Position numbers and translations under genes: made by a program. A stretch of 64,000 bases of DNA, taken from NCBI RefSeq assembly GCF_037975245.1, contig NC_092582.1, forward strand, positions 14,010,077 through 14,074,076. The letters run 5' to 3'. Below the pieces are notes generated by a model. It saw only the letters and a list, made by a program, of their open reading frames with translations, did no database searches and was not told the origin of the DNA. The DNA comes from Apostichopus japonicus (taxonomy: Eukaryota > Echinodermata > Holothuroidea > Aspidochirotida > Stichopodidae). Positions within the stretch are counted from its first letter, which is position 1, and the number at the start of each line of letters is the position of its first letter. Below are positions 41,201 to 60,600 of this stretch, piece by piece.

Positions 41201-42461
41201 TTGATACTGACGTCAATCCTGTATTTATGTATATTTTATTATTTTATATATTTTATTAATGTACTTTCAAATCAATATGATCTTCTTTATTGTATATTTA
41301 AAAAAAAAAGAAGCTCTGTTGAGTGCAGCGAAGTGGATTGATATAAATGTAGGTTTTTGGTGCACGTATAGGCCTAAACTTTGTAAAACAAAAATTTGCA
41401 GAGTAAGAAGAAAAAAAACGAACTACTTACAACGTCGACCCAGCCCTCATAAATGGCGATGGTGCTGGAATGTTGAGAGTTACTGATGTAACCATGGGTA
41501 AAGAAGTGAGTCTTCTTGTTGGAATTAAATCCCTTGGCGTTAATTGTGTTCATATCACCCTGTATGAAATAATTGCAGATCACAAAAATGAAGTAATTTT
41601 TACGAAGCTTTGATTAGTTTGAAGAGTTTCTCTCAACGTTCACGGTCCTATAATTACTCGCGTCTTTTAAAAAGAGAATATAAAGTGAAGATGAAGAAAG
41701 ACGCAATCACTTTATGGTACAAAAAACTTTTAATTAGTTAATTAAAATATAGTTACATTTCCCATTTATGTCACAGTCAGGGGCAGATGCAGGGTTAAGA
41801 TAGTATTTGATGTGAACCCGAGGGCCAACTCCAATGTAGAGGGGGGGGGGGCTGGGATCACTGCTAGAAAAAAATATATAATTTTAGACTTCAAATTGTG
41901 CCCTCTGATGCTTGCATTAACGCAAGGTTTTGCTAATAAATACATTTGAATTGTTTTGTGAGATTTAAAGGTGGTTGGTGGGTTGGGGGGGGGGGTTGGG
42001 GTTGGGATCAACCAAGATAGAGGCCGGCCACGAACACCAAATATAGATTGATCCACTCCTAGCCCCAGTCTCCTTACTACATTTCATGATTACGTTACGT
42101 CTAGTGAGTAACGCTAATTAACCACGGCATGTGCATGCCAGCCTATATACTCACGGATTCAACGATGACTCCTTGAGGGTTTGATGGGGTGTACATGTAG
42201 AAGACGGTCCCAATTTCTGCTTCAGACATTGGTGGCCATGCTAATTGATGACACTCCAGATTATTATTCAATGAAAATCCATTATAATATTTTGTTGCAC
42301 CGTTGGCTGTATATCAAAGAAGGTATACAAAACAAGTTATTACACGCGATGTTATACACAGTTTACACTAATACCCTACAAATACTAAATAAAACGGCGT
42401 TACTTATTTGTAAAATCTTACCCGAAGCAGCAACGATTGCCAAGATCAAAAACGCTATCAT
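38247..42461 (-). CDS. Secreted pancreatic-lipase-family enzyme, likely phospholipase A1-like (copy A)
   Basis: Six minus-strand exons: 42422-42461, 42155-42306, 41431-41559, 40372-40603, 40041-40165 and 38247-38543 (stop TAA at 38247-38249). They total 975 nt, 324 aa, with every phase consistent. MIAFLILAIVAAS is a signal peptide. The lipase domain shows THGY (oxyanion region), FAVDWRNGA, QNIRVVG, GHSLGSHASGYAGEA with nucleophile Ser160, GLDPAGP with Asp187, LDPSDADFVDNIHTD, MGHVDFYPNGG and CSH with His252. The lid, a ~23-residue loop between two Cys in pancreatic lipase, is only six residues here (CLTDIASC). There is no C-terminal PLAT domain. Short lids are known in phospholipase A1 and galactolipase members, so a secreted phospholipase is the best guess. 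A duplicate follows upstream at 45860-52623. Confidence 0.9.
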
Positions 42462-45386
42462 CTTGAACTTTCCTTTCCTTTGTCTTCTTCTGTGGTCTTC
42501 TTCACTTGGGTGTCGAGACTATCGCAATGGCGAAGAACCGAGTCTTGCCTTGCAATTTATCGTTGTTAATTTGGCTGGGAATACGTCCAGATGGAGCCCA
42601 ATTAACCAATCACCGGGTTTTACAGTTCTCACGTTGTGCAATAAATTATCTCTGTCTTGGGTAAACGAATATCGTCTATTCAGCTCCCGATTTCGTCATT
42701 TTGATTTCATAGTTGTATAAGTCGTTAAATGCAAGTCATTTTACATAATGGAAAGATAATCAAAGTGCAGGGGGGAGCCTGCAGAATTTTCATATTATGA
42801 AAGCACTTTCACACACACAGGTGTCTTGTTTCACATGCAGACTGATAACCCCATCGTTTTTGTTCCACCATTGCTCATAACCAAAAAAAGAAGAATTATG
42901 TTATACGAACGTGATGATTCTTTTGAAATGACGTCTAAAGACTTGCATATCTTAATAAGAATCATTTTTCTTTTGATTATAAAGAAGTTTAATGAAAAAC
43001 GTTCACCTGTTGGAATTTGTGATACGTAAGACAGAGGATTCAGTTTGTTGTGAAGTTATGACGTAAATTTGTAGTCTCTTTCCCCCTCCCCCGCCAGCCT
43101 TCAAATCAAATTCACATGTCATATCTTCCACTTCGAAGTTGGCTTTATCCATAACTTGACTACCAACCTCAAGGGCTTTTCTGTCACTGAAACATATTAA
43201 TGTCAGAATTGATATTCCAAAATACGTGGAGATAACTGTAAGAGCCAGGTTGGAAACTTTTAGCAATATATTAGTATTATTAGCAAGCTAATATATGGCA
43301 ATATAATGATGACGTTTAAAGTCTCAATGTGTGTTTGACAAATTTTAACTTCGACCTTTCCAGCTTACTGCCGTAAAAGCTCAGTGAAAATAACACCGTT
43401 CTATGCAATTTTCATATTAATAGTCATTATTTTTATTGAGTTATCTGTCGTTAAACATTTTGCGCTGAATATATTGGCCAGATTTTTTAACGAGTCCGTA
43501 GATTCAACAAATTTCAATCAAAATTTGAAAGCCCAGCCCAAACAGATCATGCACCAATGAAATCTCTCTGTTTTGTTAACGACCTTTAGGCATATGACTT
43601 ACTTTCACTTTCGTGGCTAGCCTGTGTTCAGTCCATTCTCTTGAATAGTATCTTTCTTTCAATCTTACCGATGTAGCTTGCGAAATTGTGTCATTTCCTT
43701 CCATTACCAGGAATAAACAGGTGTTTTCAGACGTTTCCTCCGTTAAATTGGGTAAAACAAGTGGACGATACGAGTATATAAGTTACATTTGTGTAATGAA
43801 TAGGCTGATATGGGCGGTCGCAGTGATTTTACGGTAAATTGTTCGCGCCTTAAGGCCAACAGAAAATAAATTTCTTTCTTTCGTTTGCGACAGCTTTTCT
43901 TCATTAAACCCACCTGGTCAGAGTGCATAAGAAACATTGAATCTACTTCGGAATTTTGTTATCCGAAAATCATCAGCAAACACGTATTGAGACGTTAACG
44001 TTGCTGCACAACTGGTTTACGCCGGCTTTCAGCGCGACTATGAACTCAGTAACCAATGTTGAACTTAGTGCAATACAGTTGCAACTTGGTGATCTTCCGT
44101 AGAATAATCCGTTTTGAAAAGAATTCTGAACCTATAGGCGTTCGAACTTTTAATATATGCGCTTTTGAGTTTTGACATAACATCATTTGACGAATTATTA
44201 ATCTTTAGGTGTGTGTGTAGTGGGGGGAGGGTGGGTGGGGGGGGGGGGGGTACTGAAGTGATGGGTGAAAAATTGGTGTTTCTTTACATATCACTCCTTT
44301 TAAGTAACTTCTAGCAGGGGTGTATTCGATGGGCACGTCGCCCCACCCACCAGTTTTGTGAAATACCACAAAAGTACGTTTTCATAAATTAAGGTTGCTA
44401 CGTTTTGTTAATGAAAAGTTAATTTTGTGTCGTTTCAAGAAGAACTATAAGAAAGAATTTCTATAATTTAAGCTACAACTAATGCTTGTTAACGTTTGCG
44501 TGAAAAGGGTATAGATGAACGAAGTTTTATCACCCATTCATGACAGTTATCTGTTCCGGTTCCTATATACTTGTGTGATATGAGCACACCTTTATATTAC
44601 TTCAATTACAACTTTCCATAAATGGAAACTCAAAATTTGGGGAAACGTTTACTTAAGTTCTACCTCTTTCCTCCTCTGCGCCCCCCCCCCCCCCTGTTCA
44701 AGGTACCATTTCATCTTTCCCATGTATCTGGGGTTTTGCTAAAATTGGTTCTACAACTAACCCTCCACTCAGCCCCCGCCCCCCTCTCTCTCCTATTGTA
44801 TGTACTACTTCACTTAACCAATAGGGGCCTGTATAGTTGAATATGACAACGACCAATGAGAGGAGTCATTTATTATACCCCACCCCCTCCCCCACCCCTC
44901 ACCTCTTATTTCCATACGCCGGATGAAAAGGAAAGTAAACATTCACAGATAATTCACCACATTACAACACTCTTCGCTGTCTCACGCCCTCTAAAATTGC
45001 CTCACGCGAGTGGAAAATGGTGATGTGGTCAAAAGTGTTGCCCAAGTGCCCTCCGCTGGTTGTCGAGTTAGGCATTGTGCATTCATTCGCAACATTCCCA
45101 GCTTAATAAGGATATGATTGTGTATACCAAACTAAATCTATAAGAAATGTCAACAACAAAATAGTCAAATCCTGCGGGATAGTTAGGCACATTGGATAAG
45201 CCATAAAACCGGATTATATATACATGTGAGGAGACCCACTGGCAGTGGAAATTCGAGAGAGGATTAAAATATGCACATCAAATTGATCACAAGAAGGAAA
45301 CAATATCACTTGCATTAATGTTTATTGTAAATCTTTATTTAACATTCTGATTTGAAAACTTTAGGAGGTTATATCACACTGACACA
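42462..45386. other. Intergenic between the lipase genes
   Basis: No convincing gene. A minus frame at 43003-43266 begins with a hydrophobic segment but has no recognised domain and runs through a CCCCCTCCCCC tract. G/C homopolymers occur near 44230 and 44685. Confidence 0.45.
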
Positions 45387-45668
45387 CATAGGCTGGATTA
45401 CGGGGGCAGCGGGAGGGGCACTTGCCCCCTCACTTTCTCCCAGACCTTGAGGTTTTTTATCCAATTTGGTCTGTAATTTTTTTTTTATGCCCCAGCAGTA
45501 CTGACAACTAAGCGATACAACTATATATTACTGGTAAATAATCTGTAAACATTGCACCATATTATATCCATAGGGGCTTTATTAAATCCCCAAATTTCTT
45601 ACCCCCTCCCCTTATGGCCCTCTCCCAGGTTTGCCCTCTTATTTTCAAACATCAAATTCCCGCCTCTG
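45387..45668. mobile_element. hAT-type MITE, 282 bp
   Basis: Flanked by a perfect 8-bp duplication CTGACACA (45379-45386 and 45669-45676). Ends CATAGGCTGG and the inverted CCCGCCTCTG match imperfectly, as in an old copy. Confidence 0.65.
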
Positions 45669-45859
45669 CTGACACAGCGAGCCTGACGGAGCATAATTAT
45701 GGTTGCACGAGTACATGCAGAAAATATCACCATCAGTTTAAAAATTCCCTTTTATTTTTTCAAATGTGGTATACTAATCCATTGGGCTTAATTGTTAATT
45801 GTCTATATTAAAATTACTCTTGATCATCTCCAAAATGGAAGCAACACGAAACTGTCATC

Positions 45860-52623
<6,764 letters not shown>

Positions 52624-53723
52624 CTTGAAAAGGTTTTGAATTCTTCTTTCCGAGGTTGAATGATGCAGTGATGTTACCAGGGTAATCGACTTGAAGATAA
52701 TTGCCTGTCTTATATCTTTTACTAATTTCTTTCTTTTTTCTGGTATATCACGGATTGGGAAAGGCCCAGGTGTGTCTGCAACCTATTTAATAATCAGCAC
52801 TGTCTACATTTGTATTTGGTTTAGATTATAGGAACCTTATCATACAACAAAATGCCATTGTCTTTGACAATCGGTAAACATATATATATAAACTTACATG
52901 AAATATACACATTATCATCTATATCTACATACGGTATATGAAGAACATATGTGAGTCTTGGCAGATGTTTAACATCAATGTTTAATGATGACTCGTGCGA
53001 GAGAAGAAAGATACGTGCAGCATCCAGACTTAGATACTTCATAGTTACTACACCATATGTTCCTACATAGCAGGCCTCAGTTGAACTATAAAGATACTTA
53101 AAGGTCGCTAACAAAAAGACTGAGCTAGCTTGACCCAGTAATAAAGTTTAAAATCTTCATCAAAGTTTATTTTCGAAGAATCATCAACGAATTTAAACCG
53201 TATTACACGTGTAAGCAAATATATGTGTCCTATATGTACCGTTCTTTGGCATATTAGGAGTTTGACTCAGTTTTGATTGTCAATCAACCTCTCGGAAAAT
53301 AGAAAGTTGAGAATATAACTAAGAAACGTTACAAAGGATTTAATTAAAGAAAAGAAAAGTATTACACCGTTAATCTGCGTGAATCTCATAGGGTGGAAGT
53401 GGAGCATCAACGATTCTGTTTCCCTTCCTGGATCATTGCACTGTTTATAAGACAGATGCTTGAAGATAGTAGTAAAATATGCTCTTTGAAGCCACGTAGC
53501 TTAGTTATCATTGTTGACTTCAGTTTACTTTAGGCCAAGAGTTAATGACCTTTTTTCTTACATTGTAATTGAGGGGTATATGTTACAACAGCATGTGTCT
53601 CTAGCGGAACCTAACGGAAATAGTACTTTTGAAAGTACTACCAGACAGACAGACAAGTGACAAGACAGACATCTGCAGATTGACCAGACAAGGACGTCGT
53701 TCCGACGTCTACGGAACGTGTAC
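52624..53723. other. No gene seen upstream of lipase B
   Basis: Should contain the lipase B promoter; no recognisable TATA or other box could be assigned with confidence. Confidence 0.4.
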
Positions 53724-55921
53724 CAGGCGCGTATCCAGGATTTTCAAACCCGGGGGGCGCGAATTACTATCTAAGCGGAGCGCCACCATCGGTTGGCGCG
53801 CAGCGTACAAGAAAATTTCTTATTTTGATACCCCCCAGATCACCGGAAACGGCACTTCTCGGGCTTGAAATGACCAACCAGATGTACACTTTTTGCCTGA
53901 GAACCAAGTATTTCCTAATAGTTTTTTTTTTCCATCCATAACCTTTTTGAAGATTGTCAACCCGGCACACATCATGTTCGACCTGATCGCATCTCCTGTG
54001 GGTCTTTGCTTTTGTAGGTGATTCTACGTCGCGGCCCACAATACCCGTCAGCCCCACTTTTCAAGGTTTTAAGCCCCATATTTGTTCAGAATTTGAAAAT
54101 TCACATTTCTCGTGAATAAACTCACTTGAAAACATACCCATAATGTTGTACAAAATTTCATCTATGGACAACCAATATAGAAAAACTTCCTTCAACCCCT
54201 AACAGACCGGTCAAAATTGCACGAGTACAGGGAAGTGTGATGCAGAATGTTGGTCAGAAATTTTCGAAACTTCAGACACAGTTAATTTATTGGTGTACAA
54301 ATATTAAAACCTCTTATAACGGCTATTATAAAACTTGGTTGAAGGAAATGAAAAAATAGCAGATATTTCCGAAACCGAACACTACACACATAGGCGTAGG
54401 AGGCGCGGCGGCAGTGGCGGAGCTAGGGGTATTGGTCAGGAGGGGCGAGAATGGTCTGTAGGGGCGCTTTCGACACTATCTAAGCGGAGCGCCACCACTG
54501 GTTGGCGCGTAGCGTACAGAAAATTTTTGAGTAAAGATACTCCCTAGATCGCCGGAAATGACCCTTTCCGGGCCTGGCTAATTTGCAGATAAACGAAGAA
54601 TAAGGTGTCATCGCCAAATTACACCAACAAAATGTGACAAATGTCAATAAGTAGATGAGAGCGCAATAAAAAAGTCAATAATCTAGAATAAGTAAAAAGT
54701 GGTAAAGAGCTGAAAAAGGCGCCAGCAGTCCATTTGAGTCCGTCAGGGGGGCATCCGCCCCCATGACCGTATGGACGCTCCGCCACTGCGCGGCGGGGGT
54801 GCAGCCCCTAATTCGCCATTACTAATGTAAAAGAGAGTTTTGACATAATTGGACCTCCATGCTTTTTATACATCTACATGAGACATGTCGTTGTTTACAT
54901 TAGCATCCCGCGGTATACTGCGCAATTTTAACGGAACGTACGGTACATGATGGCATGCGATGTATTAACCGAGGCTTGCTTATATGATATTGAAATTAAC
55001 ACGTTGAGCGCGCGCGAAAATTTTTGGTTATTTTTTCAGGCAAGTCGGACAGTTTTGAGGCTTTTCATCCTGGAACGCCATTTTCATGCTCACTGATATG
55101 ATGTGATATCTGCTGTTTGCGTTACAAATTCAAACAGGCGCGTAGCGACGAATTTGTGAAGGGAGGGGCGAAGCCTGTAGGCAAATTATCTAAGCGTAGC
55201 GCCACCATAGGTTGGCGCGAAGCGTACAAGAAAATTTTGGCCGAAAATGCCTCCCAGATCGCTGGAAATGACACTACCCAGGACCATTTGTTAGCGCGAA
55301 GCGTACAAGCAAATTTTGGCCGAAAATGTCTCCCAGATCGCTGGAAATGACACTTCCCAGGCCTTGTAAGTTGCATCTAAGCACTTTCTATTTTGAAATT
55401 ACTTAGCGATATCATTTAAAAAAATGCTGAATGGGGGGGGGGGGGGTAGGGCGGTCGCCCCCATCCCAAAAATCGTCATGTTCCCCGACGACGCTGTCGA
55501 GTTCGAGACCAGCCACAGTTGGTTTCATAGCACAATTCTACACACGCGTTATGATAGACCATATATAGTATATATATAGATCATTAGTGAGAGAGGAAAA
55601 TGGAAACGTCAAAAAATGGAGTTGTCGGTGTAAGGGGTAGGGTGAGTCACACATTTACGAAATCATTGATCCGTCACTGGCTACCCTTCAGCGCTGTAAT
55701 GATGTCACTGTTCCTCTTTCTCTTCCCGATGTCTTCGCGTTTTTCTTTTACTCCCTCCTTTTCTCCTTTTTCTCTCTTTCTTCATTTTCTTTTCCCTTCC
55801 TTCCTCTCCTCCTCCTCTTTTTCCCCCTTTTTTCCTTTTTTCTTCTCTTTTTTTTTCTCTCCTCTTTTTCCTACCCGGGGGGCGCGCGCCCCCAACGCCC
55901 CCCCCCCTGGATACGCACCTG
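53724..55921 (+). mobile_element. Non-autonomous TIR element with 5-bp TSD, copy 2
   Basis: Same termini as copy 1 (CAGGCGCGTATCCAGG; CCTGGATACGCACCTG) and a 5-bp duplication TGTAC (53719-53723 and 55922-55926). It is 2198 bp, including a nested 377-bp MITE plus 8-bp duplication. It carries hairpin modules from 53767 and 55186, plus a partial tandem one near 55283. Confidence 0.9.
54412..54788 (+). mobile_element. hAT-type MITE nested in TIR element copy 2
   Basis: Termini CAGTGGCGGAGC and GCTCCGCCACTG with an 8-bp duplication CGCGGCGG (54404-54411 and 54789-54796). TIR element copy 1 lacks this insert at the matching place (near 11240), which confirms later insertion. It contains a hairpin module at about 54476-54572. 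Confidence 0.93.
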
Positions 55922-55968
55922 TGTACTGATCCACTTTTTACAGCTGTGCAACCTCACAGTAGCAGAAA

Positions 55969-56625
55969 CAACGAGGTAAATGAATCTGGAGAAACTATCA
56001 CACAGTAAATACGCGCGTACGCGCGTACCATGTATGGAGGGTCATGTGATGTGTTCCAGGGTGGTACTAATATACTACTCTCCCTATTACGCATGATGAT
56101 TTCACCCAACTAGTACGTAAATGTGTTTGCGTGCTTATAGCAGCAGACGACACCCGTTACCTAGCAATAACCGTGCATGTAGCCTAACGTGATAGCTATA
56201 TTCCCGTCGAGCAGCATTAGGCTCTGTTCCATGGAGAATTCCGTGGTTGCACTGAACTAAACATTTCCCATTTCTACATTCACTTATAGCGTGTAGTAAT
56301 AACGTTAGGCCATATGAGACAAAGCTTGCCCCTAGAGCTGTATTAATAAGTAAGATTATGTAGAAAGCCTGCCTTCATTCAAGAGAATAAGGTTGAACGT
56401 TAGCATATTAGCACTATTTCGTAGGCCTGAAGTACCAGTACCTTCTTATGCCGTTAGTTCCCATATCCGAACCGACCAATCTTTCACGAAGTCACTAACA
56501 CTGTTCTCGAACTGCTACAGAGAAATATCAGTATAGTACCACCCTGGAACACATCACATGACCCTCCATACATGGTACGCGCGCACCCAATTGACATGAA
56601 TCCTCCAGATTCATTTACCTCGTTG
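55969..56625. mobile_element. TIR element with ~100-bp inverted ends
   Basis: Begins CAACGAGGTAAATGAATCTG and ends with its inverse, CAGATTCATTTACCTCGTTG. Flanked by AGCAGAAA (55961-55968 and 56626-56633). Inverted similarity continues inward through GCGCGTACCATGTATGGAGG and TCATGTGATGTGTTCCAGGG. It is 657 bp and non-coding. Confidence 0.88.
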
Positions 56626-56637
56626 AGCAGAAATAAC

Positions 56638-57618
56638 GGAAGCCACTAAATACTAACCCCTACAGCGGGTCGGACCATTTCGAGTGCCCTCGGAACTCGG
56701 TTTCGGGTGCAACTGTGCTCGGCGCTCTCGGTTCCCGAATTACGTTATTTTGCCCAGGTCTCGGAAGTTAGTTGACTCTATGTAATAACTTGTGAGACCT
56801 GCTACTCGAGATAGAGATAGATATAATAGCGGTTTGAAACGGTACTTGTAGTTTTTAAATGATATTTGTAAATAACCAGGTCTTGGAGGTTAGTTGACTC
56901 TATGTAACAACTTGTGGGGCCTGCTACGAGATAGAGATAGATATAATAGTGGTTTGAAACGGTGCTTGAAATTTTTTAAATGATATATGTACACAACCAG
57001 GTCTTGGAGGTTAGTTGACTCTATGTAACAACTTGTGAGGCCTGTTACTTGAGATGAAGATAGATCTAAACGTTTGAAGTCAATTTTGCAGCTTTAAATT
57101 TGATATTTGTACACAACCAGGTCTAGGAGGTTAGTTGAATCTATGTAATAACTTGTGAGACCTGTTACTTGAGATGAAGATAGATATATGGGTTTGAAAC
57201 GGTACTCACAGTTTTTAAAATGATATATGTACACAACCAGGTCTTGGAGGTTAGTTAACTCTGTGTAATAACTTGTGAGACCTGCTATACTTGAGATATA
57301 AAGATAAATACAACAGTACTTTATTGCAGCTTTCTTATATACATTTGTTAACTTAAAATGTCAAGAATAAACCGTGAAACGTTTGGATATATTTGTGTAC
57401 TTGTCTCCTATTCTCACCTCTTTTACTTAATCGCGAGCGGGACTTGGCCCGGCAATTCGTACGTGTTACACGAGCTCGTACCCGCACTGTACACGTGAAA
57501 TGTACAACATGTGCATCTACGTAGTTATGCAAGACTGTGACGTCAGGTGAGATCATTCTCGCTGGGGATCCTTACCGATGAACCGAACCGCTACGCGGGT
57601 TAGTATTTAGTGGCTTCC
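56638..57618. mobile_element. Mutator-like TIR element with internal tandem repeats
   Basis: Termini GGAAGCCACTAAATACTAAC and its inverse, flanked by a 9-bp duplication AGAAATAAC (56629-56637 and 57619-57627). The TSD length fits Mutator-like elements, though no transposase is present. It contains five ~120-bp tandem units. It ends 51 bp before the ALAD start codon. Confidence 0.8.
56752..57345. repeat. ~120-bp tandem repeat, five units
   Basis: Units start CCAGGTCTTGGAGGTTAGTT at about 56753, 56877, 56998, 57118 and 57238, each followed by AACTTGTGAG and GATAGAGATAGATATAA-type sequence. Confidence 0.9.
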
Positions 57619-57668
57619 AGAAATAACGAGTTTAACTCTTTGAGCAGAAACTGTTTTCCATTACTGAA

Positions 57669-60600
57669 ATGGATGTGGCATCAAATCATATTCTACAGAG
57701 TGGCTATCAGCATCACTTAATGAGAAAATGGCAGTGTGGTGATACCTCGATCACTCCAGAGCAGTTGGTTTTACCAGTTTTCGTGACGTAAGAATGCATA
57801 AATCAAAAACAAATATGGTTCAGTTGTCGCTGTCTGCTACTGTCTATGTGTTTATGCAGTAAGACCAGATACGCGAAATGATTCCGCTTCAAAATGAGTC
57901 ACAAGTTCGTTGACCAACGTACCCAAGATTGTTGATTTCATTTATATAGACCTCGGAGTCGTAATGAGGCGTAGGCCTAACTGATACATTTATTATGCAC
58001 AGAGCATTACAGGTTTAACATTCGACTATTACATGAATTGGGGGTGTAGAATTTAGGTTTATGGTATTATGCCTCTAGGCTACAGTAGGTCTGGTAGTTC
58101 TTGGGATGAGGATTGAAAGCCTGGTTAGGGTTTGCATAGGTGCTAACCCTAATTCACAGTACAAACATAACATGTGAAGAAGGGTTTGATCCCTATAACC
58201 TTGCATTTTAATGTAGCATGTGCATGGTGGATACAATTATGAAACACTGCAGCATAAATAACCTTCTTGAAGACAAAGACAAACCAACTACACGTCAATC
58301 TCACAGTTTGAATTATAAAATGCCTCAAGCTTAAAAGAACTGTTATAAATATTCGCTTTATCCTCGCACCATTCCTCAGTGGAACACACTCCCACCTGAT
58401 CTAAAATCAGCACCAAACACCGCCTCCTTCAAGTTCATGCTGGGAAGTCAGCAGCACCATTAGCAAAACTTCAAGGACTGCATGTCAACAGCCACATCAG
58501 GGGCGATTTGTGCAGTTTTACATCAAGACCACTGTCTTAAGACTTTGAACTGGCAAATATTACTCATAGTCATTGTTGAATAAATTTCTCAAACTTCTAC
58601 ATATCTAGTTTTGCAATCTGCTATCAGCATCCCCCTATCTACATATTACTTGTTTTGGAGGAAGGAAAATTTTGAGAAACTCTGGGCAATTTTCACAGCA
58701 GTATCTTTGCAAATAGGACCTACAGTATTATGGCACAGTGTAATTAAAAGTATCGGAATCAACGGAATGCATCCATAAATCACGTGGATAACCATACTGT
58801 TTTAATGCACTTGTAACAAGTACTGTACAGTAAGAAAATGTTTAAAGAATAATTTGAGATATTTCTTGTATTTGGATAATGTAACAGTTTTATAGTCTAC
58901 CTGATTCAAGTAGACAAAAATGAAGTTCTGTGATTATTTAGACATGTAGCTTTGCAAATTAACATCACTGTTTGACAACACTTTTTTTGAGAAACATGTT
59001 GACTTGTAAAGTTTGACTATTTGCAAATTCATAAAATTTCCAAAAGTGTGTCATAATGGATATGCCTACTGAGTCATAAAAATGTCTCTTGACAATACAA
59101 ACTTACATTTGCCTGGCTCTGATAGACAGAGAAGCAGCTCGAAATGTTTGTATAAAATCTTGTGTGACCATGGTACATCATTGCTTTGTCTCTTGTCGTC
59201 AGTCTTTATAGGCAATTAGATGCAAAGTTGCAGTAGGCTACATAACTGAATTCCTCAACCCACCAGAAGTCTCTTATCTACACGAGAAGGCAAAGCCAAA
59301 ATGTACATGTGGTAATTGAAGTACTGTAGGTGTCCTGAATGCTCTTACTCGCTTTGAAAGAGCAGACATTTTCAAGACACTACATGATATAAACACAACA
59401 AAAAAATGCAGTACATACAGTACAGTATCCTCCAGCTGAAGCTCTCTTATGGTGAGAGAAGCTACTGTATAGTACAAATTGAGCCAGTTACTGTACATTA
59501 CAATAAAAACATCAGATGTACAGGCAGATGTTTGGGAGATTCTTTCAATCTCAGAAGAAGTTAAATATGCACTTCAAATTCTGTTTTCTCTTTTCCTGTC
59601 TCAATTCAGAGACGATGAAGATGCCATAGAACCAATTGATGGTTTTCCTAAACAGAACAGATATGGACTGAACAGAGTATTGGAATTTTTAACACCATTG
59701 TGTGCCAAGGGACTACAGTCTGTCCTCTTGTTTGGCATCAGTGCCAAACTTGCAAAAGTAAGTTCTGGAACAGAAACGGTACCATTCAAGTCTCCTTAGC
59801 TTCGGATTATTAACAAATAGTCCAAAATTAATATAGCAACTTATGTAAATTAATGCATACATATGTTTCATTGTTATTTGTTTGGTATATTACAACATTG
59901 TGTCATTCTCACCGAGCCATGCAATATATGACAATACTCTTCTATCTAGTGAATGTGGTGGACATTTCTCAGTCTGGAGTTTCTGTGTCAGGGTTTTCCC
60001 TAACTTTATCCCCCCACGAACCCCCTGTGCATGTCAGAGTTGTCCACGAACCCCCAACTTTTCGAGACATGATATGAGTCATTATTATACTACTGTATAA
60101 TACGCAAAATAGTGCGTCGTAAAAGATCAAGTATCAAATGCATGGTACGATACTACTATGGCAGCATATGCGTATGGAATGCGAAAAGAGTTGTCGATAG
60201 GTACAACTTTTGTACATTACTAAATTATATGACATCAGATGTTAGCTCAACAAAAGTACTCTAGTTTTGACTTTCAGAAATGTCTCACGAACCCCCTGGA
60301 ATGGACTCAAGCACCCCCTGGGGGTTCATGCACCTCAGTTAGGGAGCCCTGATCTATGTGGTTACAACCAAATCTACATACAGTATTACATCCTTAAAAA
60401 GGATTTTCTGGTGACTGAAGGTGATTGCTTGGCAAAACTGATGAAATTTATAATCTGCATCCTCAATCTGAACTTATGGACAAGATGTTTAGATTGGGTT
60501 TTAAACTATGTAGCAATGTGAAATTCTTTTCTCTGTAAGTCTCACATTGTTTGTCAACAGAGTATCCCTTAACTTCGAGTATTTAAAGTAACCATTTAAT

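Noticed and set aside
41777-42066. Possible TIR element in lipase A intron 2 (CAGGGGCAGATGCAGGG)
   Set aside because: The opposite end (CTAGCCCCAG) is only loosely inverted and no 8-bp duplication was seen.
42181-42720. 179-codon plus-strand frame
   Set aside because: It is the antisense shadow of lipase A exons 1 and 2, which have splice-consistent, family-matching frames on the minus strand.
43003-43266. Minus frame with an N-terminal hydrophobic segment
   Set aside because: Runs through a C-rich low-complexity tract, no known domain, no splice partner; likely chance.
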